Shown piece by piece: positions 55,808 to 63,419 of a stretch of 64,000 nucleotides of DNA. This DNA comes from Peptoniphilus sp. KCTC 25270. GTDB lineage: Bacteria > Bacillota > Clostridia > Tissierellales > Peptoniphilaceae. Numbering within the stretch: position 1 is the stretch's first letter; the number at the start of each line of letters is the position of its first letter. The translations under genes and the position numbers were made by a program. The stretch lies in contig NZ_JAJMZJ010000001.1 of assembly GCF_021012875.1 (NCBI RefSeq), forward strand, positions 372,001 through 436,000. The letters run 5' to 3'. A model generated the notes under the pieces. The model did no database searches, was not told the origin of the DNA, and was given only the letters and a program-made list of their open reading frames with translations.

Positions 55808-55834
55808 AGGGGGTAACAAAACGTTACTCCCTTT
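55808..55834. repeat. Hairpin related to 51487-51509
   Basis: AGGGGGTAAC-AAAAC-GTTACTCCCT, stem of 10 bp with one G-T pair, followed by TTAGTTGTTTT. Same general design as the hairpin near the left end. Confidence 0.6.
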
Positions 55835-55859
55835 AGTTGTTTTAATTGTATAGAGAAAT

Positions 55860-55892
55860 AAAAAAAGAGGGAATTGTTTCCCTCTTTTAATT
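55860..55892. terminator. Terminator after the integrase operon
   Basis: 11-bp stem AAAAGAGGGAA / TTCCCTCTTTT with TTGT loop; A and T tracts on both sides allow function in both directions. Ends the integrase plus small-protein transcript. Confidence 0.85.
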
Positions 55893-55936
55893 TATTCTTA
55901 ATTCATTATTCATTCTCTAATGTTCTTGCTATATTT

Positions 55937-56224
55937 CTATAAATCCATGTTTTCATAATATACTACCTTTTTATCTTCCTGTCTAATATCTGCGTCAACT
56001 TCTTCTAGAATTTCATGAATGATATTTTTTACTTTTAGATATTTCAATTCTGAATAGGGGGAACAACTAAACAAAATAAACTCATCTATTTTGTTTTCTA
56101 ATTCTACTAATCTTTCGGCGGTTAACAACATATCATCATAAATCATTTGTTTTTCATCTTCAAACTCATACCCATAATTATTTATATATTTTAATTCTTC
56201 CATTTTTGAAATCTCCTTATTCAC
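55937..56224 (-). CDS. Small acidic protein coupled to integrase
   Basis: 95 aa, unknown. Acidic and helical, with a coiled-coil-like stretch (MLLTAERLVELENKIDEFI, about residues 32-50). It lacks the basic HTH of common excisionases. The start overlaps the integrase stop by 4 bp (ATGA), so the two are translationally coupled. A directionality or integrase-modulating role is suggested only by this coupling. Confidence 0.75.
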   Translation of the reverse strand: MNKEISKMEELKYINNYGYEFEDEKQMIYDDMLLTAERLVELENKIDEFILFSCSPYSELKYLKVKNIIHEILEEVDADIRQEDKKVVYYENMDL

Positions 56225-57165
56225 TTAAATAGTTTTCTTACTCTAGTATTACGTTGTACTATGTTTCCTAAAGGGGAACATTTACAATGTTCTATTCCTA
56301 TTGCTGTCTGATTGATTCCTACATATTTCTTAGTCATTTCTATATCTTCATGACCCATTAAATACTGTAAATATAAAAGGTTGCCGTTGTTCTCTAAGTA
56401 TCTTGTAGCAAAAAAGTGACGTAACATATAAGGTGTTACTTTCTTTCCTGTGATTTCATCAGAATACTTTTTTAATCTTCTTTGAAAGGTTGTTGTTGTG
56501 GATTGTGTTCCTGTTTCTGTTAAGAATACAAACTTAGATTCATAACAACATTCTTTATAGATTTTTTTTAGTTTCTTTAGGTTCTCTAAGACAATAGGGG
56601 ATAAGGGTAACACTCTTCCTTTTTTGCATTTCCCTATCTCGGGTGTAATGGTTAATGTTCCCTTGACATCATCAATTAAATTCCAATAAATTCTACTGCT
56701 TTCTGCTGGTCTTATGCCTGTATCAACGGTTAATAGGATATAACAATAATCTCTAAAGCCTGTAAAAGATTTTAGGTCTATTATTTCTAATATCTCTTTT
56801 ATAGATTCTTCTTCTGCTGGTCTTGGTTGTGCTAAATCTTTTTTCTTTGGTATCTTCAAGGAATGAATCGGATTGACTTTAATATATCCTTTTTCTTCTA
56901 ACCAATTAAAGTAACAATTAAAGTTTGAACGATAGGAATTATAACCGCCATTTAATTCTTGAATCTGAATAAAGTAGGTTGCTATCTGATTTTCAAAATC
57001 CTTTTGATTGCTATAGTTTAATGGTTCTCCCAATCGTTCTAAGATATTATTAAACATCTTTAGATAGTTAGGTATGGTTGTGTTTGCAACTCCTTGAATT
57101 TGTTTGTGTTTGAGAAACTCTCTCTGTTTATCGTCAAACCTATCAACATCAATTCTTTTTTTCAT
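56221..57165 (-). CDS. Tyrosine recombinase/integrase
   Basis: 314 aa. N-terminal SAM-like core-binding domain (~10-115) and C-terminal catalytic domain. Catalytic residues visible: Arg in DTGIRPAES (~155), YMLRH box near 252-256 (Arg and His; the first box position is Tyr instead of His), GHEDIEMTKKYVG with His and nucleophile Tyr near 285. There is no arm-binding N-terminal domain of the AP2/Tn916 type. It lies ~230 bp from the right repeat and transcribes away from it. Expected to integrate and excise the element at tRNA-Leu. Ribosome site AAAGGAGAG before ATG. Confidence 0.93.
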   Translation of the reverse strand: MKKRIDVDRFDDKQREFLKHKQIQGVANTTIPNYLKMFNNILERLGEPLNYSNQKDFENQIATYFIQIQELNGGYNSYRSNFNCYFNWLEEKGYIKVNPIHSLKIPKKKDLAQPRPAEEESIKEILEIIDLKSFTGFRDYCYILLTVDTGIRPAESSRIYWNLIDDVKGTLTITPEIGKCKKGRVLPLSPIVLENLKKLKKIYKECCYESKFVFLTETGTQSTTTTFQRRLKKYSDEITGKKVTPYMLRHFFATRYLENNGNLLYLQYLMGHEDIEMTKKYVGINQTAIGIEHCKCSPLGNIVQRNTRVRKLFK

Positions 57166-57239
57166 GTACTCTCCTTTCTGTTCTCATATGTTTGCTTTTC
57201 CGTACGTTTTGAACTATTAGATTTCTGTAGTTAGTTTCT

Positions 57240-57262
57240 TACGTCTGCCATAACATATCACT
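57240..57262 (-). pseudogene. Possible degenerate tRNA-Leu 5' fragment
   Basis: TACGTCTGCCA followed by TAACATATCACT resembles the D-arm and 5' end of the tRNA-Leu(CAA) found twice nearby (TACGTCTGCCA then ATTCCATCACT). Eleven exact bases, then a gapped match. It may be chance or an older att remnant. Confidence 0.35.
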
Positions 57263-57329
57263 AGAATTTAACATAGTTAAATACGGATAACACAAACATT
57301 GCTTGCATTTTTTTCATTAAGAGTACAAC

Positions 57330-57372
57330 AAAAAAAGCCTTGAAAGCAAGTATATAACTAACTTTCAAGACT
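57330..57372 (-). terminator. tRNA-Leu (right copy) terminator, element-borne
   Basis: Minus strand 11-bp stem (57362-57372 with 57336-57346; one G-U pair in RNA) and seven T. It lies inside the element, so the element supplies a terminator to the tRNA copy that keeps the host promoter. Confidence 0.8.
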
Positions 57373-57387
57373 TTTCTTAGAAATGAT

Positions 57388-57492
57388 TTTCTTCATGGTG
57401 CCGAAGGCGGGACTTGAACCCGCACGGTGTTGCCACCGCTGGATTTTGAGTCCAGTACGTCTGCCAATTCCATCACTTCGGCGAATCACTAC
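57388..57492. repeat. Right 105-bp direct repeat (att-like)
   Basis: Identical to 51157-51261. Its right end coincides with the likely transcription start of the tRNA. Confidence 0.93.
57396..57482 (-). tRNA. tRNA-Leu (CAA), right copy
   Basis: Same 87-nt sequence as the left copy, anticodon CAA, CCA encoded. It is preceded by a consensus promoter in chromosomal DNA and followed by an element-borne terminator, so it is likely the expressed copy. Confidence 0.96.
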
Positions 57493-57498
57493 CTTATT

Positions 57499-57527
57499 AC
57501 TATAACACTATATAAAATATTTGTAAA
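57499..57527 (-). promoter_or_regulatory. tRNA-Leu (right copy) promoter
   Basis: Minus strand TTTACA (57522-57527), 17-bp spacer, TATAGT (57499-57504), about 17 bp before the mature tRNA. Lies outside the repeat, hence the original host promoter. Confidence 0.85.
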
Positions 57528-57633
57528 GTATTTTTTTAAGAAATTCCTTCAACAGAATTCTTCTGGAACTGTTACAATAGTAAGTAAGAACATTATAACA
57601 GGTAATGATGAAATAGGAAAGTTGAGGAATTGG

Positions 57634-60282
57634 ATGGAAAAGAAAAAATTTCTTGTAATAGATGGTAGTAGTTTGTTTTTTCGTGCTTTTTACGCCTTGC
57701 CTTTATTAAAGACGAAACGAGGCGTATACACCAACGCAGTTTATGGTTTTATCTCTATGATGGAAAATGCCATTGATAAAATTGACCCAGACTATCTGAC
57801 TATATGTTTTGATCAGAAAGGGAGAACTTTTCGTCATGAAATTTACAAGGAGTATAAGGGAACTCGTCAAAAGATGCCCACAGAATTGGATCAACAATGG
57901 CCGATTTTAATGGAGATTTTGAAAAAAATGAATATTGTTGTAATGGATTCTCCAGAATATGAAGCAGATGACTTAGCAGGAAGTCTTTCTCGCTTGGCTC
58001 AAAAAGAGGGAATTGAGACCTATTTACTTACGGGGGATCGAGATTATTATCAGTTGGTTGAGGATGGAATTTTTGTCTTAATGACCAAAAAGGGCATTAC
58101 TCAATTGGAAATATACAATGTGGAAAGAATCCAAAAGGAGTACGGCTTGTCTCCCTTGCAATTGATCGACTTAAAGGGCTTAATGGGGGATTCTTCAGAT
58201 AATATTCCAGGGGTTCCTGGTATCGGCGAAAAGACAGGAATTGCCTTATTGAAAGACTATTCTACTTTGGAAGGCGTGTATGAAAATATCGACTCCATTT
58301 CTGGAGCAAAACGCAAGGAAAAATTATTGGAGAATAAGGTACAAGCCTTTATGAGTCGGAAATTGGGGGAAATTATTACCTCCATTCCTTTGGAATATGA
58401 AATGCCGGACTTGCTGCGAAAAGAATATGATTTAGACGCTCTTCGAGAGATGTTCAAGGAGTATGAATTCTTTACGCTACTTTCTCGTTTGCCAGAAGAA
58501 GAAATTGTAATAGAAGAAGAAAAAGAGGACGAGATTCGTTTTGCCAACATAAAAGAGGCGGTAGAAAAGCTATCTGATGATAAAGTAATTTACATCCATA
58601 GTTTATCAGATGGTAAAATTTATGAAGGCTCTTTGCCAAATTATATCTTGTTGTCCAATGGAACCAACCAGGCTTACGTTATAAAAATAAAGGGAAAAGA
58701 AGACATTCTCGCCTTAAAACCAATGGTGGAAGAGGAAACCGTTGAAAAGCGTGGGATTGATTTGAAGAACGACCTATTGTATTTATTGCATTTTGAAATG
58801 GAGCCAAAAAACTTTTCCCATGATGCTTCCATTGCAGAATATTTATTGGATCCAACAAAATCCAGTTATGATTTGGGCTATTTAGTCAACACCTATAGAA
58901 ATAAAAATACGGCGAATTTGGAAGATTATTTGGGGTCAGGAAAATCCAAGAAAAAGATTGCTGAGTTGGAAGAATCTGAGATTATCACTTATCTAAATGG
59001 AGTGCATAAAAATTTGCCTACGATTGTTTCTTCTCAAAAGGAAAAAATCAAAGAATTAAATATGGAAGCTTTGTTTTACGATATGGAAATGCCTTTGGTT
59101 GAGGTGCTTGCTTCTATGGAATTGGAAGGAATGTGCTTAGATGTAGAGACTTTAGATGAAATCGGAAGTTCTCTACAAGAGGAAATTGATCGTTTGACAA
59201 AGGAAATTTATGAAATTTCAGGAGAGGAATTCAATCTGAACAGCCCCAAGCAGTTGGGTGTAGTACTTTTTGAAAACATGGGTCTTACACCGATTAAAAA
59301 GACGAAAACAGGCTATAGCACTAGCGTAGAAGTTTTGGAAAAATTGCGAGAAGAAAGCCCCATCATCGATATGATCTTGTTATATCGACAATTATCTAAA
59401 ATCAATTCCACTTACATTGAAGGTTTGAAAAAGGCTGTAAATCCTCTAGATGGGAAGGTGCATTCTATTTTCCAACAAACTGTTGCTGCGACGGGTCGGA
59501 TTTCAAGTACCGAACCCAATTTGCAAAATATTCCGATAAAAACGGAAGTAGGCCGAAGCATTCGAAAGGCTTTTTCAGCAGGAGAAGGAAAGAAATATGT
59601 AGATGCAGATTATTCTCAAATTGAGTTGCGTATTTTGGCCCATATTTCAGATGATGAAGTTATGAAAAAGGCATTTAATGAGGAAGAGGACATTCATAGA
59701 ACAACGGCATCTCAAGTATTCCATGTAGAGAAAGAGGAGGTATCTTCTCTTATGCGTTCTCGTGCCAAAGCCGTAAATTTTGGGATTGTTTATGGAATCA
59801 GTGATTATGGTTTATCCCAAGATTTGAACATTTCTAGAAAAGAAGCCAAAGAATATATCGATAATTATTTAGAAAAATTTGATGGCGTTCATACTTTTAT
59901 GAAGGAAATTGTGGAAGTAGGAAAAGAACAAGGCTACGTAGAAACTTTGTTCCATCGTAGACGATATATTCCAGAATTGGCAGCCAAGAACTTTAGTATC
60001 CGCTCTTTTGGAGAGCGAATCGCCTTGAATATGCCCATTCAAGGCACGGCAGCCGATATGATTAAATTGGCCATGGTGCAAGTTTATAAAAAGTTAAAAG
60101 AAGGAAACTATCGTTCCAAATTAATTTTGCAAGTTCACGATGAATTAATTATTGAAACAGAAGAAAATGAACTTGAGGAAGTAAAGAAACTTTTGCAATC
60201 TACCATGGAAAATGCCATGACACTAAATGTTCCTGTTTTGGTCGAGCTTTCAACGGGGGATACTTGGTATGAAACAAAATAA
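57634..60282 (+). CDS. polA: DNA polymerase I
   Basis: 882 aa. The 5'-3' exonuclease domain (residues ~1-290) is intact, with FLVIDGSSLFFRAFYALP and YEADDLAGSL. The 3'-5' proofreading domain (~300-460) has lost its metal-binding DxE motif (IHSLSDGK stands there), as in Bacillus-type enzymes. The polymerase domain has DYSQIELRILAHIS (motif A), the O-helix RSRAKAVNFGIVYG and QVHDELIIE (motif C). Start set at ATG 57634 with TTGAGG upstream; the longer reading frame runs through the tRNA gene. Overlaps coaE by 14 bp. Confidence 0.96.
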   Translation: MEKKKFLVIDGSSLFFRAFYALPLLKTKRGVYTNAVYGFISMMENAIDKIDPDYLTICFDQKGRTFRHEIYKEYKGTRQKMPTELDQQWPILMEILKKMNIVVMDSPEYEADDLAGSLSRLAQKEGIETYLLTGDRDYYQLVEDGIFVLMTKKGITQLEIYNVERIQKEYGLSPLQLIDLKGLMGDSSDNIPGVPGIGEKTGIALLKDYSTLEGVYENIDSISGAKRKEKLLENKVQAFMSRKLGEIITSIPLEYEMPDLLRKEYDLDALREMFKEYEFFTLLSRLPEEEIVIEEEKEDEIRFANIKEAVEKLSDDKVIYIHSLSDGKIYEGSLPNYILLSNGTNQAYVIKIKGKEDILALKPMVEEETVEKRGIDLKNDLLYLLHFEMEPKNFSHDASIAEYLLDPTKSSYDLGYLVNTYRNKNTANLEDYLGSGKSKKKIAELEESEIITYLNGVHKNLPTIVSSQKEKIKELNMEALFYDMEMPLVEVLASMELEGMCLDVETLDEIGSSLQEEIDRLTKEIYEISGEEFNLNSPKQLGVVLFENMGLTPIKKTKTGYSTSVEVLEKLREESPIIDMILLYRQLSKINSTYIEGLKKAVNPLDGKVHSIFQQTVAATGRISSTEPNLQNIPIKTEVGRSIRKAFSAGEGKKYVDADYSQIELRILAHISDDEVMKKAFNEEEDIHRTTASQVFHVEKEEVSSLMRSRAKAVNFGIVYGISDYGLSQDLNISRKEAKEYIDNYLEKFDGVHTFMKEIVEVGKEQGYVETLFHRRRYIPELAAKNFSIRSFGERIALNMPIQGTAADMIKLAMVQVYKKLKEGNYRSKLILQVHDELIIETEENELEEVKKLLQSTMENAMTLNVPVLVELSTGDTWYETK

Positions 60283-60895
60283 AAGATGGGTTGGAATTAC
60301 GGGAGGAATCGCCTCTGGTAAAAGCCAAGCCACAGAATACATTCGGAAAAAGGGATATACCGTTATTGATGCAGATGTGATTGCACGAGAGGTTGTGGAA
60401 CCAAATTCTGAAGGGTTACAAAAGATTCGTGAATTCTTTGGAGAAGAGATAATAAAAGAAGGGCGATTGGACCGAGAAAAAATGGGCGCCTTAATTTTCA
60501 GAGAAGAAGAAAAAAGGGAAGCATTAAACAAATTGTTGCATCCTCTTATTTTTCAAAAAATGGAAGAAGAAGGGGATTCTGCCCAAGGAAAAATTGTTTT
60601 TTTTGACATTCCTCTATTGTTTGAAACGATGAAAAAAACGGGAGAATTTCCTATAAAATTTCATGAAATTTGGTTGATCGATACGGAAGATTCCATTCGA
60701 ATCAAACGATTAATGGAAAGAGATAAGATCTCTTGTGAATATGCCAAAGAAAAGATGAACTCTCAGATGCCTATGGAGGAAAAGAGAGAACGAAGCGATA
60801 TTGTAATCAACAATAGCGGAACAATTGAGCTTTTGAAAAAGCAAATAGATGATGCTTTGATGGTTTTGGAGGAAACGGTTTGTGAAGAAATATAG
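60269..60895 (+). CDS. coaE: Dephospho-CoA kinase
   Basis: 208 aa P-loop kinase that completes coenzyme A synthesis. Walker A GITGGIASGKS is at residues 9-19, followed by VIDADVIAREVV and FFDIPLLFET. Start chosen at ATG 60269, inside the end of polA, with GGGGGA nine bases upstream. The polA-coaE pair is common in Firmicutes. Overlaps the next gene by 14 bp. Confidence 0.95.
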   Translation: MKQNKRWVGITGGIASGKSQATEYIRKKGYTVIDADVIAREVVEPNSEGLQKIREFFGEEIIKEGRLDREKMGALIFREEEKREALNKLLHPLIFQKMEEEGDSAQGKIVFFDIPLLFETMKKTGEFPIKFHEIWLIDTEDSIRIKRLMERDKISCEYAKEKMNSQMPMEEKRERSDIVINNSGTIELLKKQIDDALMVLEETVCEEI

Positions 60896-62522
60896 TTTTA
60901 TAATGGTTTTTCTTTTGGGTTTACTATTAACAGGATGCCAATGGGGTGGAGGAGTAAACGTAGAATCGGTAAACTCCGAAGACGTAAAGGACAACTCTCC
61001 TCGGTTGGGAGGCGGAATTACCATTGGCTTACGGAATTTTGATACTTTAAATCCCTTATTAACAAAGAACAACGATTATTTTCAATTTTCAAAATTAATG
61101 TACGATCAGCTTTTTACCATGGAAGAAAATGGAGAAACCGTTCCATCCATTGCTGAACACTACCAGGTGAGCAATGATGGATACACTGTGAGTGTAACCA
61201 TTCGAGACAATGTCTTTTGGGAAGACGGTACAAAATTAACGGCAAAAGATGTAGCCAATACCTTTAACGCTTTGAAATTTTTGCCAGAAGATTCTGCTTA
61301 CTATAATTTGTTAAGACACGCCGTCACCACAGCCAATGGATTTTCCATAGAAAATTTTGGCAGAGCTATTGTATTTGATGATAGAAATGTAGATTTTCAA
61401 TTTGATAAGCCTTATGGAAATATATTGCAAATTTTAACCTTTCCCATTCTTCCTAGCCATCTTATGACAATGGATGATATGGTTAGTACAGAAAATTTCA
61501 AAGTTCTGGTATCGGGTCCCTTTACTTTAGAAAAATACGAACCAAACAAGGAGATTGTCTTGAAAGGAAATGTAAATTATCATCAAAACGTTCCTTATTT
61601 GAATCAAGTCACAGGGAAAATTATGGAGAATCAAGAAAAAATTCGACAAGCCTTTGATGCAGGGCAATTGGATTTAATGATGATGGACGATTATACCTGG
61701 GATTCTTATCGTTCCAATTCCAATATTGGTTTGGAAAGTTATGGAAGCAACGATTTAGAGATAATTAGTTTTAATATGCAAGCAGAAATTTTTTCGGGAC
61801 AACAAGGAAAAGCTCTGAGACAAGCCATTGCAAAAGGAATCAATCGAAGAAGGATAATCGATAGCCTCTATTTATCTCAAGCCCAGGCCGTAGATACAAT
61901 CATCAATGAAAAAAATAGCTATGGACTTTTGTCTTCAGAAGAGGTATACTATGATTCCGAGAGATCAAGTGAAATACTTCGAGAAGCAGGGTTCAAAGAT
62001 AGTAACAATGACGGGTGGTTAGAGTTTCCTTCAGGAGAACGCCTCGCCATTCAAATGGTTACGAATACGGAAAATTATCTTCGCCGAACCGAAGCGGAAT
62101 TTATCATAAGTGATTTGAGAAATATTGGAATTCGCTGTGAATTATCGCCTTCGGTAGAAGAAGAAATAGGAGCATCTGTTATCAATGGAAATTATCAGAT
62201 GGCTCTTTATGGAGTTCAATTTTCCTCTATCCCTGATTTTGCAGCTCTTTTGCATTCCAATGGAATAGGAGTTATGAATTTAAGCCGTTATGGAAATAGC
62301 GAAATGGATGCTTTATTAAATCAATACGCTTTGAAAAATAATTCGGAAAAACAAAAAGAATTACGAAATCAAATGAACGAAATCTTTTTTGATGATGCGC
62401 CGTTGGTTCCGTTATTTTATAAGCAACGGGTTCTTATAAAAAGCGAAAAAATTGATGAAGAGCTAAATCCAACGGTTTACAACGTATTCCGAGGTGTTCC
62501 AAATATTTCACTGTCCTCGTAA
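60882..62522 (+). CDS. Oligopeptide-type ABC transporter binding lipoprotein
   Basis: 546 aa extracellular solute-binding protein family 5. Lipobox LLTGC gives lipid-anchored Cys20, then a Gly-rich linker. Family segments GGITIGLRNFDTLNPLLTKN, and VTIRDNVFWEDGTKLTAKDV near 105, are clear. Substrate likely a peptide, possibly another ligand. No permease or ATPase genes are nearby, so it is an orphan binding protein. GTG start with GGAGG upstream inside coaE. The stop codon lies only five bases before a tRNA gene. Confidence 0.92.
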   Translation: MKKYSFIMVFLLGLLLTGCQWGGGVNVESVNSEDVKDNSPRLGGGITIGLRNFDTLNPLLTKNNDYFQFSKLMYDQLFTMEENGETVPSIAEHYQVSNDGYTVSVTIRDNVFWEDGTKLTAKDVANTFNALKFLPEDSAYYNLLRHAVTTANGFSIENFGRAIVFDDRNVDFQFDKPYGNILQILTFPILPSHLMTMDDMVSTENFKVLVSGPFTLEKYEPNKEIVLKGNVNYHQNVPYLNQVTGKIMENQEKIRQAFDAGQLDLMMMDDYTWDSYRSNSNIGLESYGSNDLEIISFNMQAEIFSGQQGKALRQAIAKGINRRRIIDSLYLSQAQAVDTIINEKNSYGLLSSEEVYYDSERSSEILREAGFKDSNNDGWLEFPSGERLAIQMVTNTENYLRRTEAEFIISDLRNIGIRCELSPSVEEEIGASVINGNYQMALYGVQFSSIPDFAALLHSNGIGVMNLSRYGNSEMDALLNQYALKNNSEKQKELRNQMNEIFFDDAPLVPLFYKQRVLIKSEKIDEELNPTVYNVFRGVPNISLSS

Positions 62523-62527
62523 TACAA

Positions 62528-62614
62528 GCGGAGGTGCTGGAATCGGCAGACAGGCATGTTTGAGGGGCATGTGTATGAATGTACGTGTGGGTTCAAGTCC
62601 CATCCTCCGCACCA
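62528..62614 (+). tRNA. tRNA-Leu (GAG)
   Basis: 87-nt class II tRNA with CCA encoded. Acceptor GCGGAGG / CCTCCGC, anticodon arm CATGT-TTGAGGG-GCATG with anticodon GAG for CUC/CUU. No clear promoter is seen between the preceding stop and the tRNA, so it may be cut from the polA-coaE-SBP transcript by RNase P. Confidence 0.94.
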
Positions 62615-62888
62615 ATCGTATATTAACGTCTATCGTTGTTTACTGTAATTTACAGGGTTTCAGCGATAGGCGTTTTTCGTTTATTAACGTCTATTCACGT
62701 TTATTTATACTAAGTCCCCGTTTTTTTCCTGTTTGAGTTTTCCTAAGAGGGAAATTAAATTACGCTATTTTAAGCCGTTTACAGCCGTTTTAGGATGGAA
62801 ATAAAATACAGTCTTCAGATTTATAAGTATATTTAGGGAAATGAGGAGAAAAAAGTATAAAAGTCTAAAGTCAAAATAGGAGAATATT
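62615..62888. repeat. Repeat-rich stretch beside tRNA-Leu(GAG)
   Basis: Contains the 13-bp direct repeat TATTAACGTCTAT (62621-62633 and 62682-62694), several CGTTTA/CGTTTT units (62671-62703), and AGCCGTTTACAGCCGTTTTAG near 62772. Similar to arm-site arrays of integrase attachment regions, but no integrase is in view. No gene is supported here. Confidence 0.5.
62625..62680 (+). terminator. tRNA-Leu(GAG) terminator-like hairpin
   Basis: 11-bp outer stem AACGTCTATCG / CGATAGGCGTT (one G-U pair) enclosing a small inner hairpin CTGTA-ATT-TACAG, followed by TTTTTCG. Works as a terminator and/or is part of a repeat region. Confidence 0.65.
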
Positions 62889-63419
62889 ATGAAAAAAATT
62901 TTTGTGTTTATTTTGGTTATCTTTATAGGGGTTCTTGGCTTCTATTTGTGGAATACATATGGGCCGAAAGCTTATTACAATGAAAGGATGATGACGTTTA
63001 AAAATGAAATCATGGAAAAATATCCTGAGATTAAAGACGTAAAATATAGCATGTATGGTACAATTTTTGATATTGCTTTTTCTATAGGGAAGGAGGAGAT
63101 GACAAAAGAGGAATTAATCGTCTTAAAAGAAGATGTAGCAAGCTTTTTTCCTTATTCTGAAATAAAGAAGATGGGAAACAGTTATTGGAATGAAGAAAGA
63201 TATGCAGATAGCTTCCAAGTCAATATTTTCTTAAATGAATCGATTTCTAAGGACGACGCTCCCACATTTCGATTGGAAACGGAAGAAAGATATAATTTTA
63301 ACAGCTATAGAGTTCGGGCAGAAAGGCCATTGGATGAATACGACAATTATTATAAAAAATGGTCTATAACAGATCTTAGAACACTTGAGACTATTTATAA
63401 TGATTATGACAAAGAATGA
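62889..63419 (+). CDS. Unknown signal-anchored protein
   Basis: 176 aa, not recognised. Residues 1-21 form a signal/anchor helix (KKIFVFILVIFIGVLGFYLW type). The rest is a soluble, acidic, mixed alpha/beta domain rich in Tyr and Glu with no known motif. AGGAGAA lies six bases before ATG. Not in operon with neighbours. Likely extracytoplasmic. May belong to an accessory segment beginning after tRNA-Leu(GAG). Confidence 0.75.
   Translation: MKKIFVFILVIFIGVLGFYLWNTYGPKAYYNERMMTFKNEIMEKYPEIKDVKYSMYGTIFDIAFSIGKEEMTKEELIVLKEDVASFFPYSEIKKMGNSYWNEERYADSFQVNIFLNESISKDDAPTFRLETEERYNFNSYRVRAERPLDEYDNYYKKWSITDLRTLETIYNDYDKE

Larger units (their letters stand above)
55275..55936. other. Long AT-rich intergenic region in the element
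   Basis: 660 bases without a supported gene. It holds the second 21-bp direct repeat (55402-55422), two AATAAATAAATAGG repeats (near 55484 and 55568), the GACGTC-centred palindrome (near 55602), palindromic site 2 (55671-55694), a hairpin (55808-55834) and a terminator. Its AT-richness and iterons suggest a replication or regulatory region, unproven. Confidence 0.6.
51157..57492. mobile_element. 6.2-kb integrated element at tRNA-Leu(CAA)
   Basis: DNA between two perfect 105-bp repeats carrying tRNA-Leu. Genes, all on the minus strand in transcription order: tyrosine integrase, coupled 95-aa protein, lipoprotein, serine recombinase, DECH-box helicase. Base composition is clearly more AT-rich than the flanks, spacers are long and AT-rich, and codon use is richer in AAT, TTA and ATA. 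No relaxase, capsid, toxin or recognised replication initiator was found, so transfer would need a helper. The type (satellite, minimal IME or defence island) is not decided by sequence alone. Confidence 0.88.

Noticed and set aside
51157-57492. CRISPR array, toxin-antitoxin pair or restriction-modification operon in the element
   Set aside because: No regularly spaced repeats, no recognisable toxin/antitoxin fold and no methylase or nuclease motif were found among the five genes.
57427-57633. 69-codon extension of polA upstream of ATG 57634
   Set aside because: It runs through the right tRNA-Leu gene and its promoter. The conserved start of DNA polymerase I fits ATG 57634 with a ribosome site.
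62494-62736. 80-aa frame over tRNA-Leu(GAG)
   Set aside because: Overlaps the end of the binding-protein gene and the tRNA itself; no ribosome site or protein similarity.
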